DNA of 64,000 nucleotides from Ideonella_A intermedia_A (GTDB lineage Bacteria > Pseudomonadota > Gammaproteobacteria > Burkholderiales > Burkholderiaceae_C): positions 40,591 to 104,590 of the forward strand of contig CALRPU020000020.1 of the NCBI GenBank assembly GCA_943370175.1, read 5' to 3'. Below the pieces are notes generated by a model. The model ran no database searches and was not told where the DNA came from. It worked only from the letters and a program-made list of their open reading frames with translations. Of this stretch, positions 40,049 to 47,385 are shown piece by piece (the stretch's first letter is position 1; every line of letters starts with the position of its first letter). Made by a program: the position numbers and the translations under genes.

Positions 40049-40557
40049 CAGCGCTGCTCGTCGCGTGTTTTCTTCAGCATCTTGGTCTTGATGCGGTCGC
40101 GCTTCAGGCTGCTCAGGTACTCGACAAACACCTTGCCCATCAGGTGGTCCAGCTCGTGCTGCACGCAGATCGCCTGGAGGCCCTCGGCCGTGAACTCATA
40201 GGGCTCGCCGTCGCGCCCCAGGGCGCGCACCGTCACCCAGGCGTGGCGTTCCACCTTGTCGTAGATGGCCGGCACGGACAGGCAGCCTTCCTCGCTGAGC
40301 TTGGTCTCGGCGCTGCGCCCGATGATCTCCGGGTTGATCAAGACGCGCGGGTCGTCGCGGCCCTCGGACGTGTCGAGCACCACCAGGCGCTCATGCACGT
40401 CCACCTGGGTGGCCGCCAGGCCAACACCGTCGTTCGCGTACATCGTTTCGAGCATGTCGTCGGCCAGCTGGCGAACGCGCGCGTCCACCGCGGCCACCGG
40501 ACGGGCCACGGTGTGCAAGCGGGGATCGGGGTATCGAAGGATCGTGAGTTTGGCCAT
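40048..40557 (-). CDS. def: peptide deformylase
   Basis: Removes the formyl group from nascent proteins; an Fe/Zn metallohydrolase. The 169 residues show all three motifs: GVGLAATQ (44-51), EEGCLSVP (89-96) with the metal-binding Cys, and QHELDHLMG (133-141) with two His ligands and the catalytic Glu. Its stop overlaps the fmt start by one base. The start is divergent from the LysM gene; 199 bases separate them. Confidence 0.97.
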   Translation of the reverse strand: MAKLTILRYPDPRLHTVARPVAAVDARVRQLADDMLETMYANDGVGLAATQVDVHERLVVLDTSEGRDDPRVLINPEIIGRSAETKLSEEGCLSVPAIYDKVERHAWVTVRALGRDGEPYEFTAEGLQAICVQHELDHLMGKVFVEYLSSLKRDRIKTKMLKKTRDEQR

Positions 40558-40642
40558 GACGGTGTTGCGCCCGGGCGCAATGCTTGCATCGATCCGCGCT
40601 GAAGCACATGGCGCGTGCGATCACAAGCCCGGAAAAGAGGGC

Positions 40643-40658
40643 ATTCGGCGGGCCGAAT
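40643..40658. promoter_or_regulatory. 16-bp palindrome between def and LysM gene
   Basis: ATTCGGC-GG-GCCGAAT, 7-bp perfect arms, between the divergent def and LysM genes and 16 bases before the putative LysM -35. It could be an operator or a hairpin in the def leader. Confidence 0.4.
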
Positions 40659-40673
40659 CCCACGCCGGTTTCG

Positions 40674-40702
40674 TTGCGACCTCAAGGGTTTGGGGGCAGA
40701 AT
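40674..40702 (+). promoter_or_regulatory. sigma-70-like promoter of LysM-dprA genes
   Basis: TTGCGA (40674-40679), a 17-base spacer and CAGAAT (40697-40702), 55 bases before the LysM ATG. Hexamer matches are moderate. Confidence 0.4.
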
Positions 40703-40756
40703 CTGTGAAATCAATCGAAGATTTTCGCCGATCTGCGGCGCATTTCTTTTGCACTC

Positions 40757-41950
40757 ATGAACATGCCCACCATTCGCCCGCGCCTCACCGTCCGCACCGA
40801 CCGCCAGGCGTTTCTCGTGGGCGGCGTCGGCGCCATGCTGCTTGCCAGCTTGACCTTGGCCACGGGCGCCGCGCTGGCCAACCCGTCCAACCTGCCGATC
40901 ACCGAAGCCCAGCGCAACACGGCAAAGAAAGTCGCACAAGACGGTGTGCCCCTGTCGGAATTGGCGCCCAACGCCCCCGATTCGCACACGGTGAAGCGCG
41001 GCGACACGCTGTGGGGCATTTCCAGCATCTTTCTGAAGCGTCCCTGGCGGTGGCCCGAGCTGTGGGGCATGAACATCGACCAGATTCGCAACCCGCACCT
41101 GATTTATCCTGGGCAGATCCTCTACCTCGACAAGTCGGGCGACCGCGCCCGCTTGCGCATGGGCAAGCCAGTCGGCGACGTCAAGTTGTCGCCGACCGCG
41201 CGCAGCTCACCGCTCGACAACGGGGCCATCGCGTCCATCGACTTCCGACTGATCGAGCCCTTCATCAACGAAGCGGTGATCTTCGAAACCAATGAAATCG
41301 CCACCGCCCCTCGCGTGGTGGCCGCGCAGGAAGGGCGCGTGCTGTTGTCGCGCGGCGACCTCGCCTACGTGCGCGGCGACATCAACAAAGGCGCCAGCTA
41401 CCGGCTGTTCCGCGAGCCCCGCGCCCTGAAGGACCCCAGCACGGGCGAGGTTCTCGGTTACGAAGCCAATTACGTCGGCAACGTCGACTTCGTGCGCGAA
41501 GGCGAGTCGCGCCCCGGGGCGGGCAATGGCACCGACATCGTCCCGGCCACCTTCCGCGTCGTGTCGGTCAAGCAAGAAGCCAACGTGGGCGACCGCCTGG
41601 CCGCCGTGCCCCCGAGGGACTTCAGCAACTACGCGCCCCGCGCACCCGACACCGAGGTGAGCGGCCAGATCGTGTCGATCTACGGCGACGCCCTGACGGC
41701 CGGGCAGAACCAGATCGTGGCCTTGAACCGCGGTCAGCGGGACGGCCTGCAGCGCGGGCATGTGCTGGGCCTGTGGCGAGCGGGCAGCCGCGTGGTCGAC
41801 AAGACCGACGACGCCCGCGCGATGGTCAAGCTGCCCGATGAGCGGCACGGCCTGCTGTTTGTTTTCCGCACCTTCGAGCGCATGTCCTACGCGTTGATCC
41901 TGTCGGTGCAGGACCCGGTTCGACCCGGCGACCGCTTCACGCCGCCCTGA
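40757..41950 (+). CDS. LysM peptidoglycan-binding exported protein
   Basis: A 397-residue protein with a signal peptide (FLVGGVGAMLLASLTLATGAALA, about 19-41) and one LysM domain at about 76-125 (HTVKRGDTLWGISS, then PELWGMNIDQIRNPHLIYPGQILYL). The remaining 270 residues are beta-rich and conserved in Burkholderiales LysM proteins encoded beside dprA. It probably resides in the periplasm bound to peptidoglycan; no catalytic domain is visible. It is followed seven bases later by dprA on the same strand, a conserved pairing. Confidence 0.9.
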   Translation: MNMPTIRPRLTVRTDRQAFLVGGVGAMLLASLTLATGAALANPSNLPITEAQRNTAKKVAQDGVPLSELAPNAPDSHTVKRGDTLWGISSIFLKRPWRWPELWGMNIDQIRNPHLIYPGQILYLDKSGDRARLRMGKPVGDVKLSPTARSSPLDNGAIASIDFRLIEPFINEAVIFETNEIATAPRVVAAQEGRVLLSRGDLAYVRGDINKGASYRLFREPRALKDPSTGEVLGYEANYVGNVDFVREGESRPGAGNGTDIVPATFRVVSVKQEANVGDRLAAVPPRDFSNYAPRAPDTEVSGQIVSIYGDALTAGQNQIVALNRGQRDGLQRGHVLGLWRAGSRVVDKTDDARAMVKLPDERHGLLFVFRTFERMSYALILSVQDPVRPGDRFTPP

Positions 41951-41957
41951 CCTGACG

Positions 41958-43187
41958 GTGTCGTTCCCCGCCACCCTGGCGGCCACCCCGGACAGCGCCG
42001 CCGAGCGCGACGCCTGGCTGCGCTTGCTGACCACGCCCGGCCTGGGCCGCAGCGCCACCCGGAAGCTGCTGGCCGCGTTCGGGTCGGCCCAAGCGGTCTG
42101 GACGGCCGAGCCGGCCGCTCGGTCGGCGGTGGTGGGGCCCGCGCTGGCCGCTGCGCTGGCGGTGCCGCCGCCGCAGTGGGCCGCGCTCTGCGAACGCACC
42201 ACCGCGTGGCTCTCGGCCAGCACCGATGAGGCGCCCCGCCGCGTGCTGACCTTGGCCGATGCCGACTACCCGGCCCCTTTGCTGCACGCGCCCGACCCAC
42301 CGCTGATGCTGCATTTGCAGGGCCGGGTTGACCTGCTGAGACGCCCGAGCCTGGCCATCGTGGGCAGCCGTCACGCCACGCCGCAGGGCATGGAGCTCAC
42401 CACCGAGTTCGCCGGCGTGCTGGCGCGTCAAGGCCTGTGCATCGTCTCCGGCCTGGCTTTGGGCATCGACGCGGCCGCCCACGCGGGTGCGCTCGATGCC
42501 GGCGGGACCAGCGTGGCGGTGGTTGGCACGGGCCTCGACCGCGTCTACCCGCAACGGCACCACGCATTGGCCCATCGCCTGGCCGTGCAGGGGCTGCTGG
42601 TCAGCGAGTTTCCGCTGGGAACACCGCCGTTGTCCGACAACTTTCCCATGCGGAACCGCATCATTGCCGGCCTGACGCTCGGCACGTTGGTGGTCGAGGC
42701 GGCGATGCGCTCAGGTTCGCTGATCACCGCGCGCCTCGCGGCCGAGTCGGGGCGCGAGGTCTTCGCCCTGCCCGGGTCGGTGCGGGCACCACAGTCGCGC
42801 GGTTGTCATCACCTCATCCGCCAGGGCGCCAGCCTGGTCGAAACCCCACAGGACATCCTCGACGAACTGGGCCTCGCCGCCACCGCGCCCGCCGTGCCCG
42901 TGGGCGCGGCGTTGTCGCCCGCCGACCGTCCACGGCGGTCGGGCCCGCGCCAAGCTGCGGCGGCCGCGCACGACCCGGCAATGGCGGGCCTGGACAGGGC
43001 CTGCGCTGCCCCGCCCGACCTGCTCGACGCACTCGGCCACGACCCGGTGATGCTTGATGTGCTGGTGGCCCGCACCGGCCAAAGTGCCCAGGCCCTCGGC
43101 GCCGCCTTGCTGCAGCTGGAGCTCGATGGCCACGTGGCGCGCCTGCCCGGGCAACTGTTCCAGCGCGTCGGCGTTGCATCCGGCTGA
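41958..43187 (+). CDS. dprA: DNA-processing protein DprA
   Basis: Binds incoming single-stranded DNA and loads RecA during natural transformation. The 409 residues include an N-terminal SAM-like helical region (1-90), a Rossmann-like core (105-310: AIVGSRHATPQG, IVSGLALGIDAAAHAGAL, AVVGTGLDRVYP, SEFPLGTPP, NFPMRNRIIAGL, EAAMRSGSLITARLA) and a C-terminal winged-helix (about 340-400). The start is GTG at 41958, seven bases after the LysM stop. Genes for uptake pili are not in this window, so competence itself is not shown. Confidence 0.93.
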   Translation: MSFPATLAATPDSAAERDAWLRLLTTPGLGRSATRKLLAAFGSAQAVWTAEPAARSAVVGPALAAALAVPPPQWAALCERTTAWLSASTDEAPRRVLTLADADYPAPLLHAPDPPLMLHLQGRVDLLRRPSLAIVGSRHATPQGMELTTEFAGVLARQGLCIVSGLALGIDAAAHAGALDAGGTSVAVVGTGLDRVYPQRHHALAHRLAVQGLLVSEFPLGTPPLSDNFPMRNRIIAGLTLGTLVVEAAMRSGSLITARLAAESGREVFALPGSVRAPQSRGCHHLIRQGASLVETPQDILDELGLAATAPAVPVGAALSPADRPRRSGPRQAAAAAHDPAMAGLDRACAAPPDLLDALGHDPVMLDVLVARTGQSAQALGAALLQLELDGHVARLPGQLFQRVGVASG

Positions 43188-43228
43188 CCCCTGCGCCGGC
43201 GGGGTGTCGCCGGGCGAATGCGCTGGGG

Positions 43229-43234
43229 TATAGT
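43229..43234 (+). promoter_or_regulatory. -10 element of smg (leaderless candidate)
   Basis: TATAGT seven bases (GGTTTCG) before the smg ATG; transcription would begin at about the A of the start codon. The -35 position is weak. Confidence 0.4.
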
Positions 43235-43241
43235 GGTTTCG

Positions 43242-43694
43242 ATGTTCGACGTGCTTGTTTACCTGTACGAAACCTACTGGCGGCCGGACGCCTGTCCCGA
43301 CCATGCGCAGCTGATGCGCAAGCTGTCGGCGGTGGGCTTCGAGTCGGACGAAATCCAGGAGGCCCTGACCTGGCTGGACGGCCTGGCGACGGCCGCCGAA
43401 GCCTACGTCGGCACGCAGAGCGAGGCCGGTCTGCGCGTTTATTCCCAGACCGAACAGGAGCACCTCGGCGAGGCCTCCATCGGCTTCATCAGCTTCCTCG
43501 AATCCGCCGGCGTTCTGCCACCGCCCATGCGCGAAATGGTGCTCGACCGCGCCAGCGCCATCCCGGGCGGTCCGATCGACCTCGAAGACCTCAAGATCAT
43601 CGTGCTGATGGTTTTCTGGAGTCTGGGCGAAGAGCCCGATGCCCTGATCCTCGACGAGCTGTTCGTCGACGAGGACGAGCGGCTGATTCACTGA
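43242..43694 (+). CDS. smg: Smg family protein (DUF494)
   Basis: A 150-residue acidic cytosolic protein matching the Smg/DUF494 family: MFDVLVYLYETYW at the start, ELxxVGF-like KLSAVGFESDEIQEALTWLDGL, VYSQTEQEHL, GFISFLESAGVLPP, REMVLDRA and VLMVFWSL near the end. Function is unknown; the gene typically follows dprA and lies near def-fmt, as here. The ATG at 43242 is preferred over one eight codons upstream because family homology begins there. No Shine-Dalgarno is seen. Confidence 0.92.
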   Translation: MFDVLVYLYETYWRPDACPDHAQLMRKLSAVGFESDEIQEALTWLDGLATAAEAYVGTQSEAGLRVYSQTEQEHLGEASIGFISFLESAGVLPPPMREMVLDRASAIPGGPIDLEDLKIIVLMVFWSLGEEPDALILDELFVDEDERLIH

Positions 43695-43744
43695 GGTCCG
43701 CCGCGGGCGCCCGATCAGGCCAGCGTGCCGGTCGGCCTCGCCGC

Positions 43745-46276
43745 TCAGTTTTGCAGGCGCTGCGGGTCGGCGTCGATCTTGGCGAGCGCGCTGCGCGTCG
43801 CTTTCACCGTCAGCGCTTCTTCCTGGTTCGGGACCAGCAAGCCCGCTTGCAAGAACGACGCAAGGCGGTGCTGTTGGAACAAGATGCCGCGTCCCTGTTG
43901 GCTGACGAACAAGGTCAGCTGTCGGCGCAGGCCGCGCCACGCCAGCTGGACCGATTCGGTGCGGCTGCGGTAGTCGAGCGAATACCAGGTGCCCACCTGA
44001 AGCTCGTTGGCCCAATCGAGCATCTGCGGGGTGGGCATGGACCCGCCGTCGCCCACCACCTCGAGCTCGGAGCTCTCGTGGCCTGAGAGGTCCAGCACCA
44101 TGGACTCGTCGATCTCGATGTCCTCGGCGTCCGGCAGGATTTCCTCGAGCGTGGCCAGGCGCGCTTTGAGCTCGTCCATCCGCTCGGGCGAGATCGCCGC
44201 CACCCGCGCGGTGAAGGCCGCGGCCAGCGAGGTGTTCAGCTGCTGGATGTGTTCGTCCTGCTTCGCGCCGGGGATGCCCGCGCTGTTCATGCCCTCGCGC
44301 AGCAGCTTGAGCAGTGGCGGCAGCCGCCGAATGACGGCGGCCCGGTCCTCGCGCGACACCTTGGCACTGGCCGACCAGATCAGGTCGGCCGCCGCCTGCT
44401 TCATCTGCTTGGCCGGCTCGCTGGTCAGGCCCTGCTTGACGGCGGTGATGGCCAGCACATCGGCCCAAACGTGGAACAGAAACTCCCGCACACCCTCCTG
44501 AACCGGGACCTCGCTGAGCATCTTGCGCAACTCGATCGTGTACTGGATGGCCAGGGTTTCACGCTGCTCGACCTGCTGGGCCAGCGACACGCCCTTGCGG
44601 GTTGCCTCGTTGTCGTTCTTGAAGAAGTTCTCCAGGAACTTCTCGAACTCGGTCAGCACGGTCTGGAACACCCGCCGACCGGTGTCGGGGTAAGCCTCCA
44701 CCACTTGCACCACGCGCTTGATCTCGCGCTCCAAGAGTTCGCCGGCCTTGCTCAAGGTCGCGTCGAAGCCCATGACGCACGCCCCCATGCGGTCGATCAG
44801 CCGGCGCGCCGGGTGGTCGGTGGCGGCGAAGAAGTCAGGCTCGGACACCGCCACGCGCAGCACCGGCATCTGCAGCCGCGCAAACCACACGCGCACGGAC
44901 GCGGGCAGGCGTTCTTCTGTCAGCAGGCTCTGGAACAACAGCGCCACGACCTCGATGGTGGCGCGCTCCACCGGCGTCGTCGCGGCCTGCTTCAAGGCTT
45001 GCTTGCGCTGTTGCAAGTCCTCCAGCATGGCCGGCGTGCTCAGGGGCACGGCGTCACCGCCCACCTGCCCCCCCGCCGACAGGCGTTGCGCCAAGCCTTG
45101 CTGCGCCTGCCCGATGGCGGCGGTCAGCGCCGGCGACGGCCGGCGCTCGGCCATGTCGGTGGCGGCAAAGTCGGGCAGCGATCGGGCGATCAGGCGATTC
45201 AGCTGCGCCAGCACCACGGCTTCGTCGCGCGCCTCGCCGCGAACCAGCGGCGTGCTGCGCGTCTGCAAGCGGGTTTCCTCGTGGACGCCACTGCGCGCCA
45301 ACGCCACCGCGGTGGGCGCGAACACGTTGGTGCGGCCGGGCTCGAAGCTGGTGGCCCTGCCTGCCGACGGGCCGCCGCGCGGCTCGTAGGTGTTGGTTCG
45401 GCTCGCGTCAAACCGCGTCGGATCGGCCCCGCCGGTGGCGCCGCCGCCTCGCCCTGGGCTGTAGGTCGTGGTGCGGTTCGGCTCGAAGGTGGTGGTGCGC
45501 TGCGGCTCGAAGGTGTTGGTGCGCTGCGGCTCGAACACGCCGGTGCGTCCCGGAGAAAACAGCCCCGTGCGGCGGGCGTCAAAGCCCTCGCCGTCGGCGC
45601 CAGCGGCCAGGCCCGTGTCGCGGGCGCGGCGAATGAAGGGACGCAAGTCGACTTCGGGCAGCACGCCGTTCTCGACCAGCAGGCGGTTGACCTCGTGGTA
45701 AGTCTCCTCCGCGGTGTGGGCGAACTCGGCGTGCACGACGGTCTGCAGGACCTTCCAGTTGTCCTGCGTCAAGCCGGCCGATTGCCACGCCATCGTGACC
45801 GCTCTGGCGAGCACGTGGGGCCGCAGGATGTCTTGCGGGTCCAGCTCGTCGCGCTGCTCCAGCACGGTCATCCGCGATCGGATGTCGCTGAATTCCCAGG
45901 AGGCGCGATCCATGATGGCCAATGACAGCCGCGAACTGAGGATTTCACCCTCGATCGTCGCGTCCTCGACCAGGCTCAAGTCCAGCGAGCGGCCGCCGCC
46001 CAGGTCACCGGGCCGGGTCTGCTCCAGCAAGCCGTTGCTGTGGGCACCACGAAGCAGGCTCTGCATGCCATGCAACCACAGCGTGCCGTGGCGTTTCAGG
46101 TCGTCCACCGCTTGGCGGCGGCGAAGCACCAAGGCGGGGTCGGCGACCTGGCCCAGCATCACCCTGGCGCCGGTGTCCACGGCCTGCAAGATGACCGGCA
46201 TCGCCTTCAACAACCCATCGACGTAGGCACGCCGCGCCTGAGAGGCCAGAACAAGCGAGTTGGCGCCGGTCGCCAT
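43745..46276 (-). CDS. large DUF1631 protein with internal octapeptide repeats
   Basis: An 843-residue DUF1631 protein. N-terminal helical part (1-215: ILSSRLSLAIMDRASWEFSDI is a family segment), then a low-complexity array of an eight-residue unit RTxxFEPx (about 232-321), then a second long helical region (345-740) and a C-terminal beta-rich part (about 750-840: VGTWYSLDYRSRTESVQLAW, LTLFVSQQGRGILF) that looks PilZ-like. Function is unknown; DUF1631 is confined mostly to beta/gammaproteobacteria and has been linked by context to c-di-GMP. It follows secF by 41 bases. Confidence 0.85.
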   Translation of the reverse strand: MATGANSLVLASQARRAYVDGLLKAMPVILQAVDTGARVMLGQVADPALVLRRRQAVDDLKRHGTLWLHGMQSLLRGAHSNGLLEQTRPGDLGGGRSLDLSLVEDATIEGEILSSRLSLAIMDRASWEFSDIRSRMTVLEQRDELDPQDILRPHVLARAVTMAWQSAGLTQDNWKVLQTVVHAEFAHTAEETYHEVNRLLVENGVLPEVDLRPFIRRARDTGLAAGADGEGFDARRTGLFSPGRTGVFEPQRTNTFEPQRTTTFEPNRTTTYSPGRGGGATGGADPTRFDASRTNTYEPRGGPSAGRATSFEPGRTNVFAPTAVALARSGVHEETRLQTRSTPLVRGEARDEAVVLAQLNRLIARSLPDFAATDMAERRPSPALTAAIGQAQQGLAQRLSAGGQVGGDAVPLSTPAMLEDLQQRKQALKQAATTPVERATIEVVALLFQSLLTEERLPASVRVWFARLQMPVLRVAVSEPDFFAATDHPARRLIDRMGACVMGFDATLSKAGELLEREIKRVVQVVEAYPDTGRRVFQTVLTEFEKFLENFFKNDNEATRKGVSLAQQVEQRETLAIQYTIELRKMLSEVPVQEGVREFLFHVWADVLAITAVKQGLTSEPAKQMKQAAADLIWSASAKVSREDRAAVIRRLPPLLKLLREGMNSAGIPGAKQDEHIQQLNTSLAAAFTARVAAISPERMDELKARLATLEEILPDAEDIEIDESMVLDLSGHESSELEVVGDGGSMPTPQMLDWANELQVGTWYSLDYRSRTESVQLAWRGLRRQLTLFVSQQGRGILFQQHRLASFLQAGLLVPNQEEALTVKATRSALAKIDADPQRLQN
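45314..45583 (-). repeat. octapeptide-coding repeat region in DUF1631 gene
   Basis: Codes residues about 232-321. Five near-exact units (RTGLFSPG, RTGVFEPQ, RTNTFEPQ, RTTTFEPN, RTTTYSPG) run without gaps, each 24 bases, followed by degenerate copies (RFDAS, RTNTYEPR, RATSFEPG, RTNVFAPT) spaced by Gly-rich linkers. Confidence 0.8.
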
Positions 46277-46317
46277 GGGATGTTGCGAAGTGAGTCAATT
46301 CGTTACGTCGACCCACT

Positions 46318-47352
46318 CTACACCACGGCGCCCGCGTTCGGGTCGTCCGGGTCGGCCTCCTTGGCCGGTCCGCCGTGAACCAAGTCCTCGCGCTTGACGC
46401 CCAGCCACATCGCGATGGCCGCGGCCACGAAGACGGACGAGTAGATGCCGAACAAGATGCCGATGGTCAGCGCGACCGCGAAATAGTGGAGGGTCGGCCC
46501 GCCGAAGATCAGCATCGACACCACCATCATCAGGGTGCTGCCGTGGGTGATGACGGTGCGGCTCATCGTGCTGGTGATGGCGTGGTCGATGACCTCGCGC
46601 GGGCTGAGCTTGCGGTACTTGCGGAAGGCTTCGCGCACCCGGTCGAAGATCACCACCGACTCGTTGACCGAGTAGCCCAGCACCGCCAGCAGCGCGGCCA
46701 GCACCGCCAGCGAGAACTCCCACTGGAAGAAGGCAAAGAAGCCGACGATGATCACCACGTCGTGCAGGTTGGCGATGATGCCGGCCACCGAGAACTTCCA
46801 TTCGAAGCGGAAGGCCAGATAGATCATGATGCCGGCAACGGTGGCGAGCAGCGCGTAGGCGCCGTCGCGGGCGAGTTCCGAGCCGACGGTCGGACCGACG
46901 AATTCGCTGCGTTGCAGCTTGACCGCCTCGCCACCCGCCTTGTCGCAGGCCGGCCGGGTCACGGCCTCGCCCTTGTCCGAGGTGTATTGCTTCTGGGTGA
47001 CTTGCCCCGCTTCCGCCTGGCACAGCGCGCCGAAGACGCGGCTCACCACCTCGGCCTGCTTGATGTCGCCGCGCACCGGCAGGCGGATCAGCACGTCGCG
47101 CGAGGTGCCGAAGTTCTGCACCTGCACTTCGCCGAAGTTCAGGGCTTCGACGGTGGTGCGCACCTTGTTGATGTCAGCGGACTGCGGGTACTCGACCTCG
47201 ATGACGGTGCCGCCGGTGAACTCGATCGACAGGTGCAGGCCGCGGGTGGCAATGAAGAACACCGCGGCGACGAAAGTCAGCACCGAGATCGCGTTGAGGA
47301 TCAGCGCATGCCGCATGAACGGGATGTCGCGGCGGATTCGGAAGAATTCCAT
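46318..47352 (-). CDS. secF: Sec translocon accessory subunit SecF
   Basis: Inner-membrane RND-type protein that, with SecD and YajC, uses proton motive force to pull exported proteins through SecYEG. The 344 residues have a first helix at 17-35, a periplasmic loop beginning LSIEFTGGTVIEVEYP, and five C-terminal helices with FRFEWKFSVAGIIANLHDVVIIVGF-type sequence, GYSVNESVVIFDRVRE and TSTMSRTVITHGSTL. The periplasmic loop has an insertion of about 25 residues with two Cys (ALCQAEAG, RPACDKAG). It lies 33 bases after secD. Confidence 0.96.
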   Translation of the reverse strand: MEFFRIRRDIPFMRHALILNAISVLTFVAAVFFIATRGLHLSIEFTGGTVIEVEYPQSADINKVRTTVEALNFGEVQVQNFGTSRDVLIRLPVRGDIKQAEVVSRVFGALCQAEAGQVTQKQYTSDKGEAVTRPACDKAGGEAVKLQRSEFVGPTVGSELARDGAYALLATVAGIMIYLAFRFEWKFSVAGIIANLHDVVIIVGFFAFFQWEFSLAVLAALLAVLGYSVNESVVIFDRVREAFRKYRKLSPREVIDHAITSTMSRTVITHGSTLMMVVSMLIFGGPTLHYFAVALTIGILFGIYSSVFVAAAIAMWLGVKREDLVHGGPAKEADPDDPNAGAVV

Positions 47353-47385
47353 GCTGGGGGTCTCGCTGTGAAGTCGCGGGTGATG

